Below are positions 1 through 8,136 of a stretch of 64,000 nucleotides of DNA, piece by piece; position 1 is the first letter of the stretch; each line of letters starts with the position of its first letter. The stretch is from Marisediminicola antarctica (GTDB taxonomy: Bacteria > Actinomycetota > Actinomycetes > Actinomycetales > Microbacteriaceae), in the NCBI RefSeq assembly GCF_009930795.1, contig NZ_CP017146.1, positions 372,001 through 436,000 on the forward strand, in the 5' to 3' direction. Position numbers and translations under genes: made by a program. A model generated the notes under the pieces. It was not told the origin of the DNA, made no database searches, and was given only the letters and a program-made list of their open reading frames with translations.

Positions 1-810
1 GGCCGCGAGCACGCTGGCAGCATCCGATCCGGGAGCGAATGACCCGGTCAGCCCGAGGTCGACGGCGAGCACGGCGAGCTTCTTGAGCTCGTCATCCGGG
101 CGGAAGAGCACGGAGTCGACGCCCTGCACCATCTTCGCGACCGCGAGGTCGGGGATGCCGGGGAAGACCTCCTTGCAGAAGCCGAAGAAGTCGAGGTACG
201 CGACGTAGCCGAGGTTGAGAAACTCGAAGTGGTACTGCCAGTTGCGGTAGCAGTCCTGGATGAGGCGGTCGAAATTGCCGAGCAGGTCGAAGGTGGGGTC
301 GAGGCCTCGGCCACTCGTCACGTCGCTGAGGGGCACGACGTCGGGCAGTGCGGGGAACGAGATCGACTCGAGATCCTGGATGGTGCCGAGCACCTTGCCG
401 TGCCACTGCTCGAGCAGGGAGTCCCAATTGGCAAAATAGTGCCCGGCGCGCTCCATGAAGGGCTCGACGCGGGCCGGGATCTCCTCCGGGGGCACCGCTA
501 CCGGGCTCATGTAGCAGTAGCCGTTGTGGATGCGGAATTCGATGCCGTTGGCCGGCGGGATCAGGTAGTGGCGGGGGTTGTACTGGCCGAGGCACTTGAC
601 CGCGAACTCGACCCCGATCGTCTCGAAGGGCTTGAACACGTTGGGCCAGTGCTGGCTGTCGCAGAACCAGAATTTTTCGTTCTCGACCTCCCTGAGGTTC
701 TCCTGAAAGACAAGGTTGTAGGGGTAGAGCGCCTTCCAGCCCTCGGCCGCCTCGGGTGACGCGAGGTCATAGGGGCTCGGGAAGCTGGTTCGAGGAGCGG
801 TAAGCGTCAT
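1..810 (-). CDS. PEP-utilising phosphotransferase subunit, partial
   Basis: The gene starts at ATG 810, with AAAGG about nine bases upstream, and runs off the left edge, so only the first 270 residues are present. The protein has no signal peptide and is rich in aromatic residues. It resembles the actinobacterial proteins that carry the PEP-binding and mobile-domain part of a split PEP-synthase-like enzyme. The next gene upstream encodes the matching ATP-binding half, 50 bp away on the same strand. Known precedents for such split enzymes are phenylphosphate synthase and the CreHI pair of C. glutamicum, which phosphorylate a phenolic hydroxyl. The catalytic His of the mobile domain would lie outside the window, so the function is inferred from the partner gene and the neighbouring P450. 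Confidence 0.7.
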   Translation of the reverse strand, partial: MTLTAPRTSFPSPYDLASPEAAEGWKALYPYNLVFQENLREVENEKFWFCDSQHWPNVFKPFETIGVEFAVKCLGQYNPRHYLIPPANGIEFRIHNGYCYMSPVAVPPEEIPARVEPFMERAGHYFANWDSLLEQWHGKVLGTIQDLESISFPALPDVVPLSDVTSGRGLDPTFDLLGNFDRLIQDCYRNWQYHFEFLNLGYVAYLDFFGFCKEVFPGIPDLAVAKMVQGVDSVLFRPDDELKKLAVLAVDLGLTGSFAPGSDAASVLAA

Positions 811-860
811 TGCTAGGTGCCTTTCTGGGGACGGGGGTTGAGCGGGGAGGTACGGGAGGG

Positions 861-1928
861 TCAGCGGGCGCCGACCTGGCCGAGGAGGGACCGGGCGATG
901 CTGCCGATTCCGAAGCCGGGGGTCAGAGTCGAGACGCTCGACGCGCGCTGGCTCCAGACCGTCTCCGGCCGCGACTGCAGCAGCAGGATGTTGGAGCCAG
1001 CGGGCAGGTCGGCGTCGAGCGCCCACTCGATGTCCTGCGGGCATCCGTAATAGCGCTCGGCTGTCTTGGCGAGCAGCGCGACGCTCGCGAGCTCGTCGTC
1101 GCTCAGGCTCGGCTGGGTGCGGCGCTCGGCGTCCACCCCGCGGCGGATGAGGCCCGGTCTATCAGGGTCGGGCACGAGCTCCTCCGCCTTGTCGGACACC
1201 GTGCGGCGCACGACGCTCAGCATGACCTTGTCGATGAGGAAGTTGTCGGGAGTCACCTCGCCCGAGACGACGAGTTCGCCAAGGCCCCAGCTCGAGTCGA
1301 TGACGATCTTTGACCGGTCGCCGTTGCTGGGGTCGATCGTCATCGCGACGCCGGCGGTTCGCGCGTTGACCATTTTCTGCACGCCGACGGCCATCGAGAG
1401 CCCGTCGTCGGTGATGTTGTTCGCGGCGCGGTATGAGATAGCGCGATCAGTGTAGAGGCTCGCCCAGCACTCGCGGATCTTCAGCAGCACGTCGGCGAGG
1501 CCCGTGACCCAGAGATAGGTGTCTTGCTGGCCCGCGAAACTCGCGTCGGGAAGGTCCTCCGCGGTCGCGCTCGACCGCACCGCGACCGGAACGTCGCCGC
1601 CGCACAGCGCCATCAGCCTTTCGTACGCCTCGATAGTGGCGTCGCGCACCGCATCCGGAACCGGCTGCTCCATGATGAGAGCGCGGATCGCGGTCGCGCG
1701 CCGCGTGACGTCGGCGGTGTCGTGCATGTCGAGGCCGGCGAGCGCCTCGAGGATGTGGGCGCGGAGCCCCGCACCCATCACGGCGTCGAAGGCCTCGGTC
1801 GTGACCGCGAATCCGGGGGGCACGGGTGAGCCGGCCGAAGTCATCTTGGCGAGACTCGCGCACTTGCCGCCGAGGCGGTCGTGCAGCGGCTCGACGGTGG
1901 AGTCGAATGCGAAGGTGTAGTTGCTCAT
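861..1928 (-). CDS. PEP/pyruvate-binding (PPDK N-terminal) domain protein
   Basis: A 355-residue protein corresponding to the ATP-grasp, PEP/pyruvate-binding N-terminal domain of PEP synthase (PPDK_N), without the mobile and PEP-binding domains. Visible family features are a Gly/Lys-rich start (LGGKCASLAKM) and the segment VRSSATAEDLPDASFAGQQ with its conserved Arg and acidic residues. Near the C-terminus DIEWA is followed by LQSRPET. It lies 3 bp after the P450 gene and 50 bp before the PEP-utilising subunit gene, so the three are probably one operon. The likely role is to provide the ATP-dependent phosphohistidine transfer for a two-subunit phosphotransferase acting on a small hydroxylated, possibly phenolic, substrate. 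The substrate is inferred, not shown. Confidence 0.85.
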   Translation of the reverse strand: MSNYTFAFDSTVEPLHDRLGGKCASLAKMTSAGSPVPPGFAVTTEAFDAVMGAGLRAHILEALAGLDMHDTADVTRRATAIRALIMEQPVPDAVRDATIEAYERLMALCGGDVPVAVRSSATAEDLPDASFAGQQDTYLWVTGLADVLLKIRECWASLYTDRAISYRAANNITDDGLSMAVGVQKMVNARTAGVAMTIDPSNGDRSKIVIDSSWGLGELVVSGEVTPDNFLIDKVMLSVVRRTVSDKAEELVPDPDRPGLIRRGVDAERRTQPSLSDDELASVALLAKTAERYYGCPQDIEWALDADLPAGSNILLLQSRPETVWSQRASSVSTLTPGFGIGSIARSLLGQVGAR

Positions 1929-1931
1929 GGC

Positions 1932-3215
1932 TCAGTTCTCCAGGTCTACGAGCACGGCCGCCGGTGTGCGGAACGACAGGTTGTGGCCGAACTCGATGTC
2001 CTGACCGGGAACGAGGCGGAGCCCCGGCAGGCGGCGCGTAATCTCCTCGAGCGCAACGCGGGTCTGCAGCTTGGCGAGCAGGTTGCCGATGCAGTAGTGG
2101 ATGCCGAAGCCGAACGACAGGTGGTTGCGGGCATCCGGCCTCGAGATGTCGAAGAGCTCCGGGTCGGTGAACACGTCGGCGTCGCGGTTGGCCGAGCCCA
2201 TCACGAGCAGCAGCTGGGACCCTGCCGGGATGGCCACACCCCCGACGACCGTGTCGCTCAGGGCCTTTCGACGCCAGGCGACGATGCTCGGACTGAAGCG
2301 GAGCACCTCATCGATCGCGGCGGGAATCGCGTCGGGGCTGCCGGCGAGCTTCGCCCACTGCTGCGGATGCTCGAGCAGCAGCCGCAGGGTGTTCGAGATG
2401 AGTGTCGTGGTGGTCTCGTGGCCGGCGAAGAGCAGGCTGTAACAGAACGACGCGATCTCGTGATCGCTGATCTCCGCGCCCTCCGCCTGCAGGCGCACCA
2501 GGTCTCCGACGAGGTCATCGCCGGCGCTCTCGTGGGCCGCGGTGACGAGCGACTGACAGAAGGCCCAGTACTTGACGAGGTTGTGCGCGTGCGGCACCTG
2601 CTGCTCGTCAGTCAGGTCGCCCCAGGTCATCGCGGCGCGGCTCATGGCCCATTCCTTGACCTGCGCGATCTTCTCGGTCGGCACACCGAGCAGGGTGAGG
2701 ATGGTGATCGTGGGGAGATCCCAGGCGAGGTCGGCGACGAGGTCGGCCGGGGTGCCGGCATCCATCTTCGTCGTCATCGCGTCGATCGCGAGGTTCACGT
2801 TGTCGCGGATCATGGGCTCGAGGACGCGGTATCGGCGCGGGGTGAAGGCCTTCGTGGCGACCTTGCGGATGCGAGTGTGCTCCGGGGGAACACGTGCGGA
2901 GAGGCCGGAGTAGGCGGTGAATCCGCCTTCGTCGAGAACGGCCTTCGCGGGCGGGCCGGTCGGACGGATGGGCGCCTGGGCGTTCTCCGATGAGAAGGTC
3001 TCCCAGCCGGCGAAGACTGCCTTCACGTCGTCGTAGCGCGTGACGACCCAGTAGCCGATGCGCTCATCGAACATGACCGGCTCCTCGGCGCGGAGCTCCT
3101 TGTAGGCGGGGAAAGGATCCTGGAGATCGAAGGGCTCGAAGCCGTGGTGGTCGACAGGACACTTCGCTGCGCCCGTGGGCGACTCGGTCGGCGTGGAAAC
3201 TGGTGTGTGGGACAT
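1932..3215 (-). CDS. Cytochrome P450
   Basis: A 427-residue soluble bacterial P450. The I-helix oxygen-activation motif AGHETT is at about 264-269, the K-helix ExxR (EVLR) at about 303-306, and the haem-binding loop FGFGIHYCIG holds the thiolate ligand Cys375. There is no membrane anchor, so it should need a ferredoxin and a reductase; neither is in the window and they may lie left of base 1. The start ATG 3215 has a strong GGAGGAG ribosome site. It is the first structural gene after the IclR regulator and stops 3 bp before the PEP/pyruvate-binding gene. In the C. glutamicum cre pathway a P450 (CreJ) oxidises the alkyl group of a phosphorylated alkylphenol, and this gene order suggests a similar chemistry. 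Confidence 0.95.
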   Translation of the reverse strand: MSHTPVSTPTESPTGAAKCPVDHHGFEPFDLQDPFPAYKELRAEEPVMFDERIGYWVVTRYDDVKAVFAGWETFSSENAQAPIRPTGPPAKAVLDEGGFTAYSGLSARVPPEHTRIRKVATKAFTPRRYRVLEPMIRDNVNLAIDAMTTKMDAGTPADLVADLAWDLPTITILTLLGVPTEKIAQVKEWAMSRAAMTWGDLTDEQQVPHAHNLVKYWAFCQSLVTAAHESAGDDLVGDLVRLQAEGAEISDHEIASFCYSLLFAGHETTTTLISNTLRLLLEHPQQWAKLAGSPDAIPAAIDEVLRFSPSIVAWRRKALSDTVVGGVAIPAGSQLLLVMGSANRDADVFTDPELFDISRPDARNHLSFGFGIHYCIGNLLAKLQTRVALEEITRRLPGLRLVPGQDIEFGHNLSFRTPAAVLVDLEN

Positions 3216-3281
3216 CCGTCGCTCCTCCTTGAACGTGATGCCTCAATGGTGCGTGAGCGGACCGACGCGCACCTATCCGAA

Positions 3282-3298
3282 TTCTCGCTCAGTGAGAA
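3282..3298. promoter_or_regulatory. Inverted repeat, possible IclR operator
   Basis: The 17-bp sequence TTCTCGCTCAGTGAGAA is a near-perfect palindrome (seven of eight pairs match around a central base). It lies in the 108-bp gap between the IclR gene and the P450 gene, 67 bp before the P450 start. IclR-family dimers usually bind short palindromes of this size. Binding is inferred from position and symmetry only. Confidence 0.45.
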
Positions 3299-3323
3299 CG
3301 TCTTTCGCTCGCGCGGCGCTTTC

Positions 3324-4172
3324 TCAGCGGATCGTGATGCGGCGGTCGAGCGCGCGCTCGATCTGGTAGCCGGTCGCCTTGAGCTGGTTCAGGAGCCACG
3401 GCACCTCGCTGGCGCGGTGCGACTCGAGCACGATGCCGACCGCGGCGACGACCTGGCCCCCGTGCGAGATCGGAACGGCGATCGAGCACGCGCCAAGGCG
3501 CATCTCGTCGATCGTGACTGCGTGCCCCTGCTCACGCACGAGGGCAAGCTCCTTCGCGAGCGTCGCGGCCCCGGTCTGGGTCTTCGGCGTCGGATGCTCG
3601 AGCTCGCGTTCGAGGTAGGCCTCGCGGAACCAGCTCGGCTGGTTCGCAAGCAGGATGCGGCCGACCGCCGTGGGGTGCAGGGGGAGGCGGCTTCCGATGC
3701 GCGACGCGAGGGGCACCCGGCGGCTGCCGTAGAGCTTGTCGACATAGAGCGCCTCGGTGCCTTCCCTCACAGCGAGATGCACGTTCTCATGGGTGGTGTC
3801 GAATAGGTCCTGCATGAACGGATGCGCGCGGTCCCGCAAGCGTCGCCCCGCCTGCTGGCCGAGTTCCCAGATGCGCATGCCGACCTGGTAGCTGCCGTCG
3901 GCGGTGCGGTCGAGCACACCCCACTCCTGCAGCTCGTGTACGAGGCGATACGTGGTGCTCACGGGGAGACCGGTCTCCTCAACGATGCGGCCGACGCTCA
4001 GCGGACCCGGCGTTGACTCGAACGCGGCAAGGACCGCGAGGGCGCGGGCGACAGGGCCCGGGGCGCGGGCGACAGCGCCCCGGGCGCGGTCCGGAGCGGA
4101 TGCCGGGGCTCGCGCCGGTGCGCTGCCGGACGGCGAGCTGGTGTCGGCCGGGTCGATCGGCGCGCTGGTCAT
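3324..4172 (-). CDS. IclR-family transcriptional regulator
   Basis: A 282-residue regulator. After a low-complexity Ala/Pro/Arg stretch of about 45 residues comes the winged helix-turn-helix (VARALAVLAAFE, then GLPVSTTYRLVHELQEWGVL). The C-terminal IclR effector domain follows, with the typical LPLHPTAVGRILLA and a tail ending in GQVVAAVGIVLES. ATG 4172 is chosen because the residues upstream look non-coding, but it has no clear ribosome site and a later start is possible. It lies upstream of the P450 operon on the same strand with 108 bp between. IclR proteins commonly control adjacent aromatic-compound catabolic genes, so it is the likely local regulator. Confidence 0.9.
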   Translation of the reverse strand: MTSAPIDPADTSSPSGSAPARAPASAPDRARGAVARAPGPVARALAVLAAFESTPGPLSVGRIVEETGLPVSTTYRLVHELQEWGVLDRTADGSYQVGMRIWELGQQAGRRLRDRAHPFMQDLFDTTHENVHLAVREGTEALYVDKLYGSRRVPLASRIGSRLPLHPTAVGRILLANQPSWFREAYLERELEHPTPKTQTGAATLAKELALVREQGHAVTIDEMRLGACSIAVPISHGGQVVAAVGIVLESHRASEVPWLLNQLKATGYQIERALDRRITIR

Positions 4173-4453
4173 GGGGCAAGGGTAGACGGTGGGACTGGCG
4201 CCGTCGCGACGTCGCGGGCCTTGGGCCGTACCGAGCCGGACGGCGTCGATTCGGTGGCTGGGCGTCCGGCTCGACCGGTGCTGTCTCTGGAGGTTGACGA
4301 GCGCGCTCTGGCGCGCGTGGCGCCCCCACCTGGGTGCCTGCGTCTTCTCCTCCACAGGCCGTACTCCAGGAGGGTTGTCCACAGGCAATATCCCAGATCA
4401 GGGTGTGGTTTGCTGTCGGTTGGAATGTCGGTGGTGCCTGTCACCATGTGGGT

Positions 4454-6022
4454 ATGTCCAAAGCAACCGATCCCCTCATTGACAGCGCTAGTGCGTTCGC
4501 GTCGGTGTGGGCTGGTGCGCTCACCGGGTTCGGCGCCCGGGTCGGCGAACACCCCGATGCCCGGCCGCCCGATGCGCCCGGTGCAGGATCCGGCGCAGCG
4601 GCTGCAGCCGTCTCGGTCGGTGCAACCGCCGGAGCATCGTTCGGCGCGATCACGGTCGCTCCGTCCCAGCTGGATGTGGAGACGATGTCCGATGCGGGGC
4701 TGGTGCGGGCGATCCAGTCCGGCTACGACCTCAAACGACACGTCGATGCCCTGCTGGTGCGTGCGGCGGGGGAGCTGAGTGTGCGCTCGCGCCCCTCGCT
4801 CGGGCAGGGCGGCCTGGCGAAATCTTCCGGGCATACCTCTCCCGCATCCCTGATCACCGAACTGGGTCGGGTGACTCTGGCCGAGGCCGGCAGAACAGTC
4901 CGGCTGGGCGAGGCGACCACCGCACCGGTGTCCCTGCTCGGCGAGCGCCTCCCCGCCCCGTTCCCGCTGGTCGCCGATGCGGTGAACAGCGCGGTGGTGC
5001 AGGTGGATGCGGCCCAGTCGATCATCACCTCCCTCACCCAGGCCGCCCCCCGCGCCCTGCCGGTACACCTGGTCGCGGCGGAGGAGGAACTGGTCACCTT
5101 CGCCGCGTCTCATCCGGCGGACACGGTGCGGAAGCTGTCGATCTCCTGGCGCGACGCGCTCGATACCGATGGGATCGCACCACGGGAGGAGGCACTGATC
5201 GCGGCCCGGTCGCTGCGCTGGAGCAAACAGGGCAACGGTTTGGAGCGCTGCACGATCGACCTCGACCCCCTCGGCGCCGGATATGTGCGCACCATGATCG
5301 ACGCGATGGTCGGCGACGCCCTCCGCGCCGTCCGCTTCGACACCGACCCGACAGGACCTGCGGGGACCGCCGGCGGCCACGGCCACGGCATGGGCGATGA
5401 GGATCTCGACCGGGACGCGTGCGGTGACCACCATGTCGAGCTCCCCGACCCGCGGACGATCCCCAGGATCGCCGCCGACGCCCTGATCGATGTCGCCCGG
5501 CACATGATGGGCTGCACCACCGCACCCGGACCCCTCCCACACACCACCCTGATCATCCGGATGACCCTGGAACAACTCCACTCCGGCCTCGGCGCAGCAC
5601 ACCTCGACGGGGTCGAGGACCCCATCACGGCTGGTGCCGCCCGCAGGCTTGCCGCGGACGCGGAACTGATCCCCGCAGTCCTCGGCGGGAACAGCCAAAT
5701 CCTCGACCTCGGCACCGGGAGACGACTATTCACCCGCGCCCAACGAATCGCATTCGCCGAACGCGACGGCGGCTGCGCCATCACCGGCTGCGGCAGACCA
5801 CCCTCCTACACCGAAGCCCACCACATCCACTGGTGGTCCCACGGAGGCACAACAAACCTCAACAACGGCATCCTGTTATGCACCGGACACCACCACATCA
5901 TCCACAAAGGATGGACCGTACAAATCACCGACAACACCCCCTGGTTCACCCCACCCACACACATCGACCCCACCCGCACACCCAAACGCGGCGGAAAACT
6001 CCCCACACCAGCACTGCCATGA
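4454..6022 (+). CDS. DUF222 / HNH endonuclease domain protein (13E12 family)
   Basis: A 522-residue protein with a long DUF222 region and a C-terminal HNH nuclease motif (CAITGC, then EAHHIHWW, NLNNGILLC and HHHIIHKGW). It belongs to the 13E12-repeat-type family, which is multicopy in many actinobacteria and often linked to mobile or repetitive DNA. The true cellular role of the family is not well established. ATG 4454 is preferred because the preceding residues look non-coding; the in-frame GTG 4448 is an alternative. The last codons run into an 18-bp tandem repeat that spans the stop. The gene is divergent from the IclR operon. Confidence 0.85.
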   Translation: MSKATDPLIDSASAFASVWAGALTGFGARVGEHPDARPPDAPGAGSGAAAAAVSVGATAGASFGAITVAPSQLDVETMSDAGLVRAIQSGYDLKRHVDALLVRAAGELSVRSRPSLGQGGLAKSSGHTSPASLITELGRVTLAEAGRTVRLGEATTAPVSLLGERLPAPFPLVADAVNSAVVQVDAAQSIITSLTQAAPRALPVHLVAAEEELVTFAASHPADTVRKLSISWRDALDTDGIAPREEALIAARSLRWSKQGNGLERCTIDLDPLGAGYVRTMIDAMVGDALRAVRFDTDPTGPAGTAGGHGHGMGDEDLDRDACGDHHVELPDPRTIPRIAADALIDVARHMMGCTTAPGPLPHTTLIIRMTLEQLHSGLGAAHLDGVEDPITAGAARRLAADAELIPAVLGGNSQILDLGTGRRLFTRAQRIAFAERDGGCAITGCGRPPSYTEAHHIHWWSHGGTTNLNNGILLCTGHHHIIHKGWTVQITDNTPWFTPPTHIDPTRTPKRGGKLPTPALP

Positions 6023-6090
6023 CACCAGGCAGCGCCATGACACCAGGCAGCGCCATGACACCAAGCAGCGCAATGACACCAGCACTGCGA
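6019..6090. repeat. 18-bp tandem repeat overlapping the HNH stop codon
   Basis: The unit ATGACACCAGGCAGCGCC occurs exactly at 6019-6036 and 6037-6054, with one variant copy at 6055-6072 and a degenerate one after it. The HNH gene's TGA stop lies inside the first unit. The sequence after the stop therefore looks like slipped-strand expansion at the 3' end of the gene. Confidence 0.85.
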
Positions 6091-6130
6091 TGACTACAGG
6101 CCGGGCACGGCCAGGTTTCGCCACAGTCGC

Positions 6131-6200
6131 TACGCGACCCGCTCAACCAACAGAAACAGGTACCCGACCGGCTCAACCAGCCGAAACAACTACGCGACCC
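6131..6200. repeat. 30-bp tandem repeat
   Basis: Two 30-bp units (6131-6160 and 6161-6190) share the frame TAC-CGACC-GCTCAACCA followed by CGAAACA or AGAAACA. A third begins at 6191 with TACGCGACCC and then diverges. A related fragment (GCGACCTGCTCAACCAGCAG) is at about 6371-6390. No gene covers it. Confidence 0.75.
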
Positions 6201-6400
6201 CAACCCATCGCAACACATCACCAGCGGAGGCCGCGGCTGGACGCGCGCGGCCCGACCACAGCATCCACCCCTGCCGTCTTTTCCTCCCGCCACAACACGC
6301 GCGACCAGCGGGACCCGCCCGACCCACGCTGACGCAGACGGGTTGCGAGACGGTCGCCGCGCGACCTGCGCGACCTGCTCAACCAGCAGAGACCGCGACG
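6201..6400. other. Non-coding stretch between repeat blocks
   Basis: Part of the roughly 600-bp gene-free gap 6023-6627. Reading frames here give only Arg/Pro/Thr-rich low-complexity peptides with no start-site support. I see no RNA gene or terminator apart from the scattered repeat fragment at about 6371. Confidence 0.5.
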
Positions 6401-6480
6401 ATCGGCGGGCATCGGCGGGCATCGGCGGGCATCGGCGGGCATCGGCGGGCATCGGCGGGCATCGGCGGGCATCGGCGAAC
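6401..6480. repeat. 10-bp tandem repeat (seven perfect copies)
   Basis: The unit ATCGGCGGGC repeats seven times without error from 6401 to 6470, followed by the variant ATCGGCGAAC (6471-6480). There are no spacers, so this is a minisatellite and not a CRISPR array. It is a candidate variable-number locus for strain typing. Confidence 0.95.
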
Positions 6481-6524
6481 ATCGGGCAGGCAATGCGGCA
6501 TCCGAATCGAGGCCCGTTCCGCTG

Positions 6525-6604
6525 GCCGTCGACCGTCGGGGGCGGTCGGGGGCCGTCGACCGTCGGGGCCGTCGAGCGTCGGGGCGGGCCGACGACCGTC
6601 GGGG
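6525..6604. repeat. Degenerate 17-bp GC-rich repeats
   Basis: Copies of GCCGTCGACCGTCGGGG start at 6525 and 6552 (identical), with variants at 6568 and 6588. They close the gene-free repeat field just before the 3' end of the convergent HAD gene. Confidence 0.7.
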
Positions 6605-6627
6605 CGCGCGGGCCGGGGAGGCCCTTC

Positions 6628-7287
6628 TCAGTCCGCGCGGGTCACGGTGACGCCGGCGCCGGTGCTCGTGAACACGAGTTCCGTGAGGCTGTCGACGACG
6701 AGGTCGGCGTCGAGGTCGGCCCGCGAGTGCGTGCCGGCGACGCCGATTGTCACGCACCCCGCCGCGCGCCCGGAGGCGAGCCCGGCCGGGGCATCCTCGA
6801 TCACGAGGCAGCGGGCGGGGTCGAATCCCAGTCCCGCGGCTCCCGCGAGGAACGGATGCGGGTGAGGCTTGCCGAACTCGACGTCGTCGACCGTGATGAC
6901 GAGGTCGGGCGCTACGATTCCCGCCGCTCCGATCCTCGCCTCGGCGAGCGCCCGCGTGCACGAGGTCACGATCGCCTTGCGGTGGGCGTCAATCGCGACG
7001 AGTGTGGCCTCGACTCCCGGCAACACCGTGATCCCGTCGATGTCGCCGGTTTCGATCTGCTGGATGCGGGCGTACGCCTCAGAGAACTGCTGCTCACTCA
7101 CGAGCGAGGCAACAAGATCACGCGCCGGCTGTCCGTGTCCGCCGTCCCTGAACGACTGCTCGACCCCGTACTCACCGGCCCACTGGAGCCAGGAGCGCTC
7201 CACCGCCGGAGTCGAGTCGATGAGGGTGCCGTCCATGTCGAACAGAACAGCGTCGAACAGAACAGCGTCGAACGCAGCACCGAGCAT
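6628..7287 (-). CDS. HAD-superfamily phosphatase (beta-phosphoglucomutase-like)
   Basis: A 219-residue HAD hydrolase of the phosphoglycolate phosphatase / beta-phosphoglucomutase subgroup. Motif I is FDMDGT near residue 16, motif II is the Ser in IVTSCTRA, motif III is the Lys in EFGKPHPHPF, and motif IV is VIEDAPAG. It should hydrolyse or transfer a phosphate of a small sugar phosphate; the substrate is unknown. The N-terminus is odd: LFDAV occurs twice in front of LFDMDG because of a 15-bp DNA duplication. ATG 7287 lies before the duplication, an in-frame GTG at about 7310 is also possible, and neither has a convincing ribosome site. Confidence 0.85.
   Translation of the reverse strand: MLGAAFDAVLFDAVLFDMDGTLIDSTPAVERSWLQWAGEYGVEQSFRDGGHGQPARDLVASLVSEQQFSEAYARIQQIETGDIDGITVLPGVEATLVAIDAHRKAIVTSCTRALAEARIGAAGIVAPDLVITVDDVEFGKPHPHPFLAGAAGLGFDPARCLVIEDAPAGLASGRAAGCVTIGVAGTHSRADLDADLVVDSLTELVFTSTGAGVTVTRAD
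7237..7281. repeat. 15-bp tandem duplication in the HAD gene
   Basis: GTCGAACAGAACAGC occurs at 7237-7251 and 7252-7266, and a third degenerate unit follows at 7267-7281. It encodes a repeated (L)FDAV peptide directly in front of catalytic motif I. Confidence 0.9.
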
Positions 7288-7390
7288 GCCGGAGGTGGAG
7301 GGAGAAGTCACCTGCCCAGTGTGCCAGCCGCGCACGGCCCGGCTGGATAGGCTGCAACCGACGACCCAACACGCGCCACCCGGAGCCAAC

Positions 7391-8020
7391 GTGACCCACT
7401 CGCACCCCCTGCACGTCGATCTCGAAGCACAGTGCCTGTGCTGCCGGTCGATGCAGCCCTTCCGGTTCGCCTCGCCAACCGACCAGGTCGTCTGCACGTT
7501 CTGCGCCAAGCACCTCGGCTCGGACAAGTCGGAGCGGCGCGACCGGGACCACCTCGAGCTGTGGCTCGACCTCCACGCCGAGCTGCAGGATGCCCACGCG
7601 CGCGCGGTCTCGGAGGCGCGGGCCACCTCCGCCCGGACCGAGGCGACGATCTCCGAGCTGCGCACCGAGGTCGCCCAGCTGACGGAGGCGATCGCCGACG
7701 ATTTCGAGAACGCCCCCGCTGGCATCCGCGACGCGCTCGGCAGCGAGGTTCTCACGCGGTCCGAACGCCGCACCGAGCTGCTCTATCGCCGACTCGACCG
7801 CCTGATGGCCGCGATCTGGCGTATCGACGCGCTCCACCACGATGCGGACAACCCCGGGCTGTGCTCCTGCGGCACGGCCGTCGCGAGCTGCCCGGAGGGC
7901 CGCGCGATCGACGGCGAGCGCCAGGAACTGCGCGCCTGGGAGGCCAAGAACCTCCAGCTGCTGCGAGACGGAGCCAGGCACGCCCTCCCCTCCGAGCATC
8001 CAGCGAACCCCAGCACCTAG
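7391..8020 (+). CDS. Unrecognised protein with Cys-pair motifs
   Basis: A 209-residue protein that I cannot assign to a family. Near the N-terminus CLCC and CTFC, about 20 residues apart, form a likely zinc-ribbon-like element. The middle (about 60-105) is acidic, rich in Ala, Glu and Arg and probably coiled coil. Near the C-terminus GLCSCG and a nearby Cys form a second small Cys cluster. There is no signal peptide or membrane segment. GTG 7391 is chosen because CGGAG lies just upstream. It is divergent from the HAD gene across about 100 bp and convergent with the transporter gene. Confidence 0.7.
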   Translation: MTHSHPLHVDLEAQCLCCRSMQPFRFASPTDQVVCTFCAKHLGSDKSERRDRDHLELWLDLHAELQDAHARAVSEARATSARTEATISELRTEVAQLTEAIADDFENAPAGIRDALGSEVLTRSERRTELLYRRLDRLMAAIWRIDALHHDADNPGLCSCGTAVASCPEGRAIDGERQELRAWEAKNLQLLRDGARHALPSEHPANPST

Positions 8021-8136
8021 CTGGTCGGCTTTCCTTATCCTTGCCTTACGCTGCCCCAGCACATTGGCGCGCTGGCCCCCTCGGGGAAGATCCCGCTAAC
8101 TGGAGGGGCTGAATTCACCCGGCCCACGCCGCTGAT

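Noticed and set aside
4169-5698. A 509-codon minus-strand frame opposite the HNH gene
   Set aside because: No recognisable domain and it overlaps the well-supported DUF222/HNH gene and the IclR start.
6401-6480. CRISPR-like array
   Set aside because: The units are contiguous 10-mers with no spacers and no cas genes are near.
6628-7773. Longer HAD gene starting at 7773
   Set aside because: The added N-terminal 160 residues are Ser/Arg-rich, have no domain, and overlap the Cys-motif gene on the other strand.
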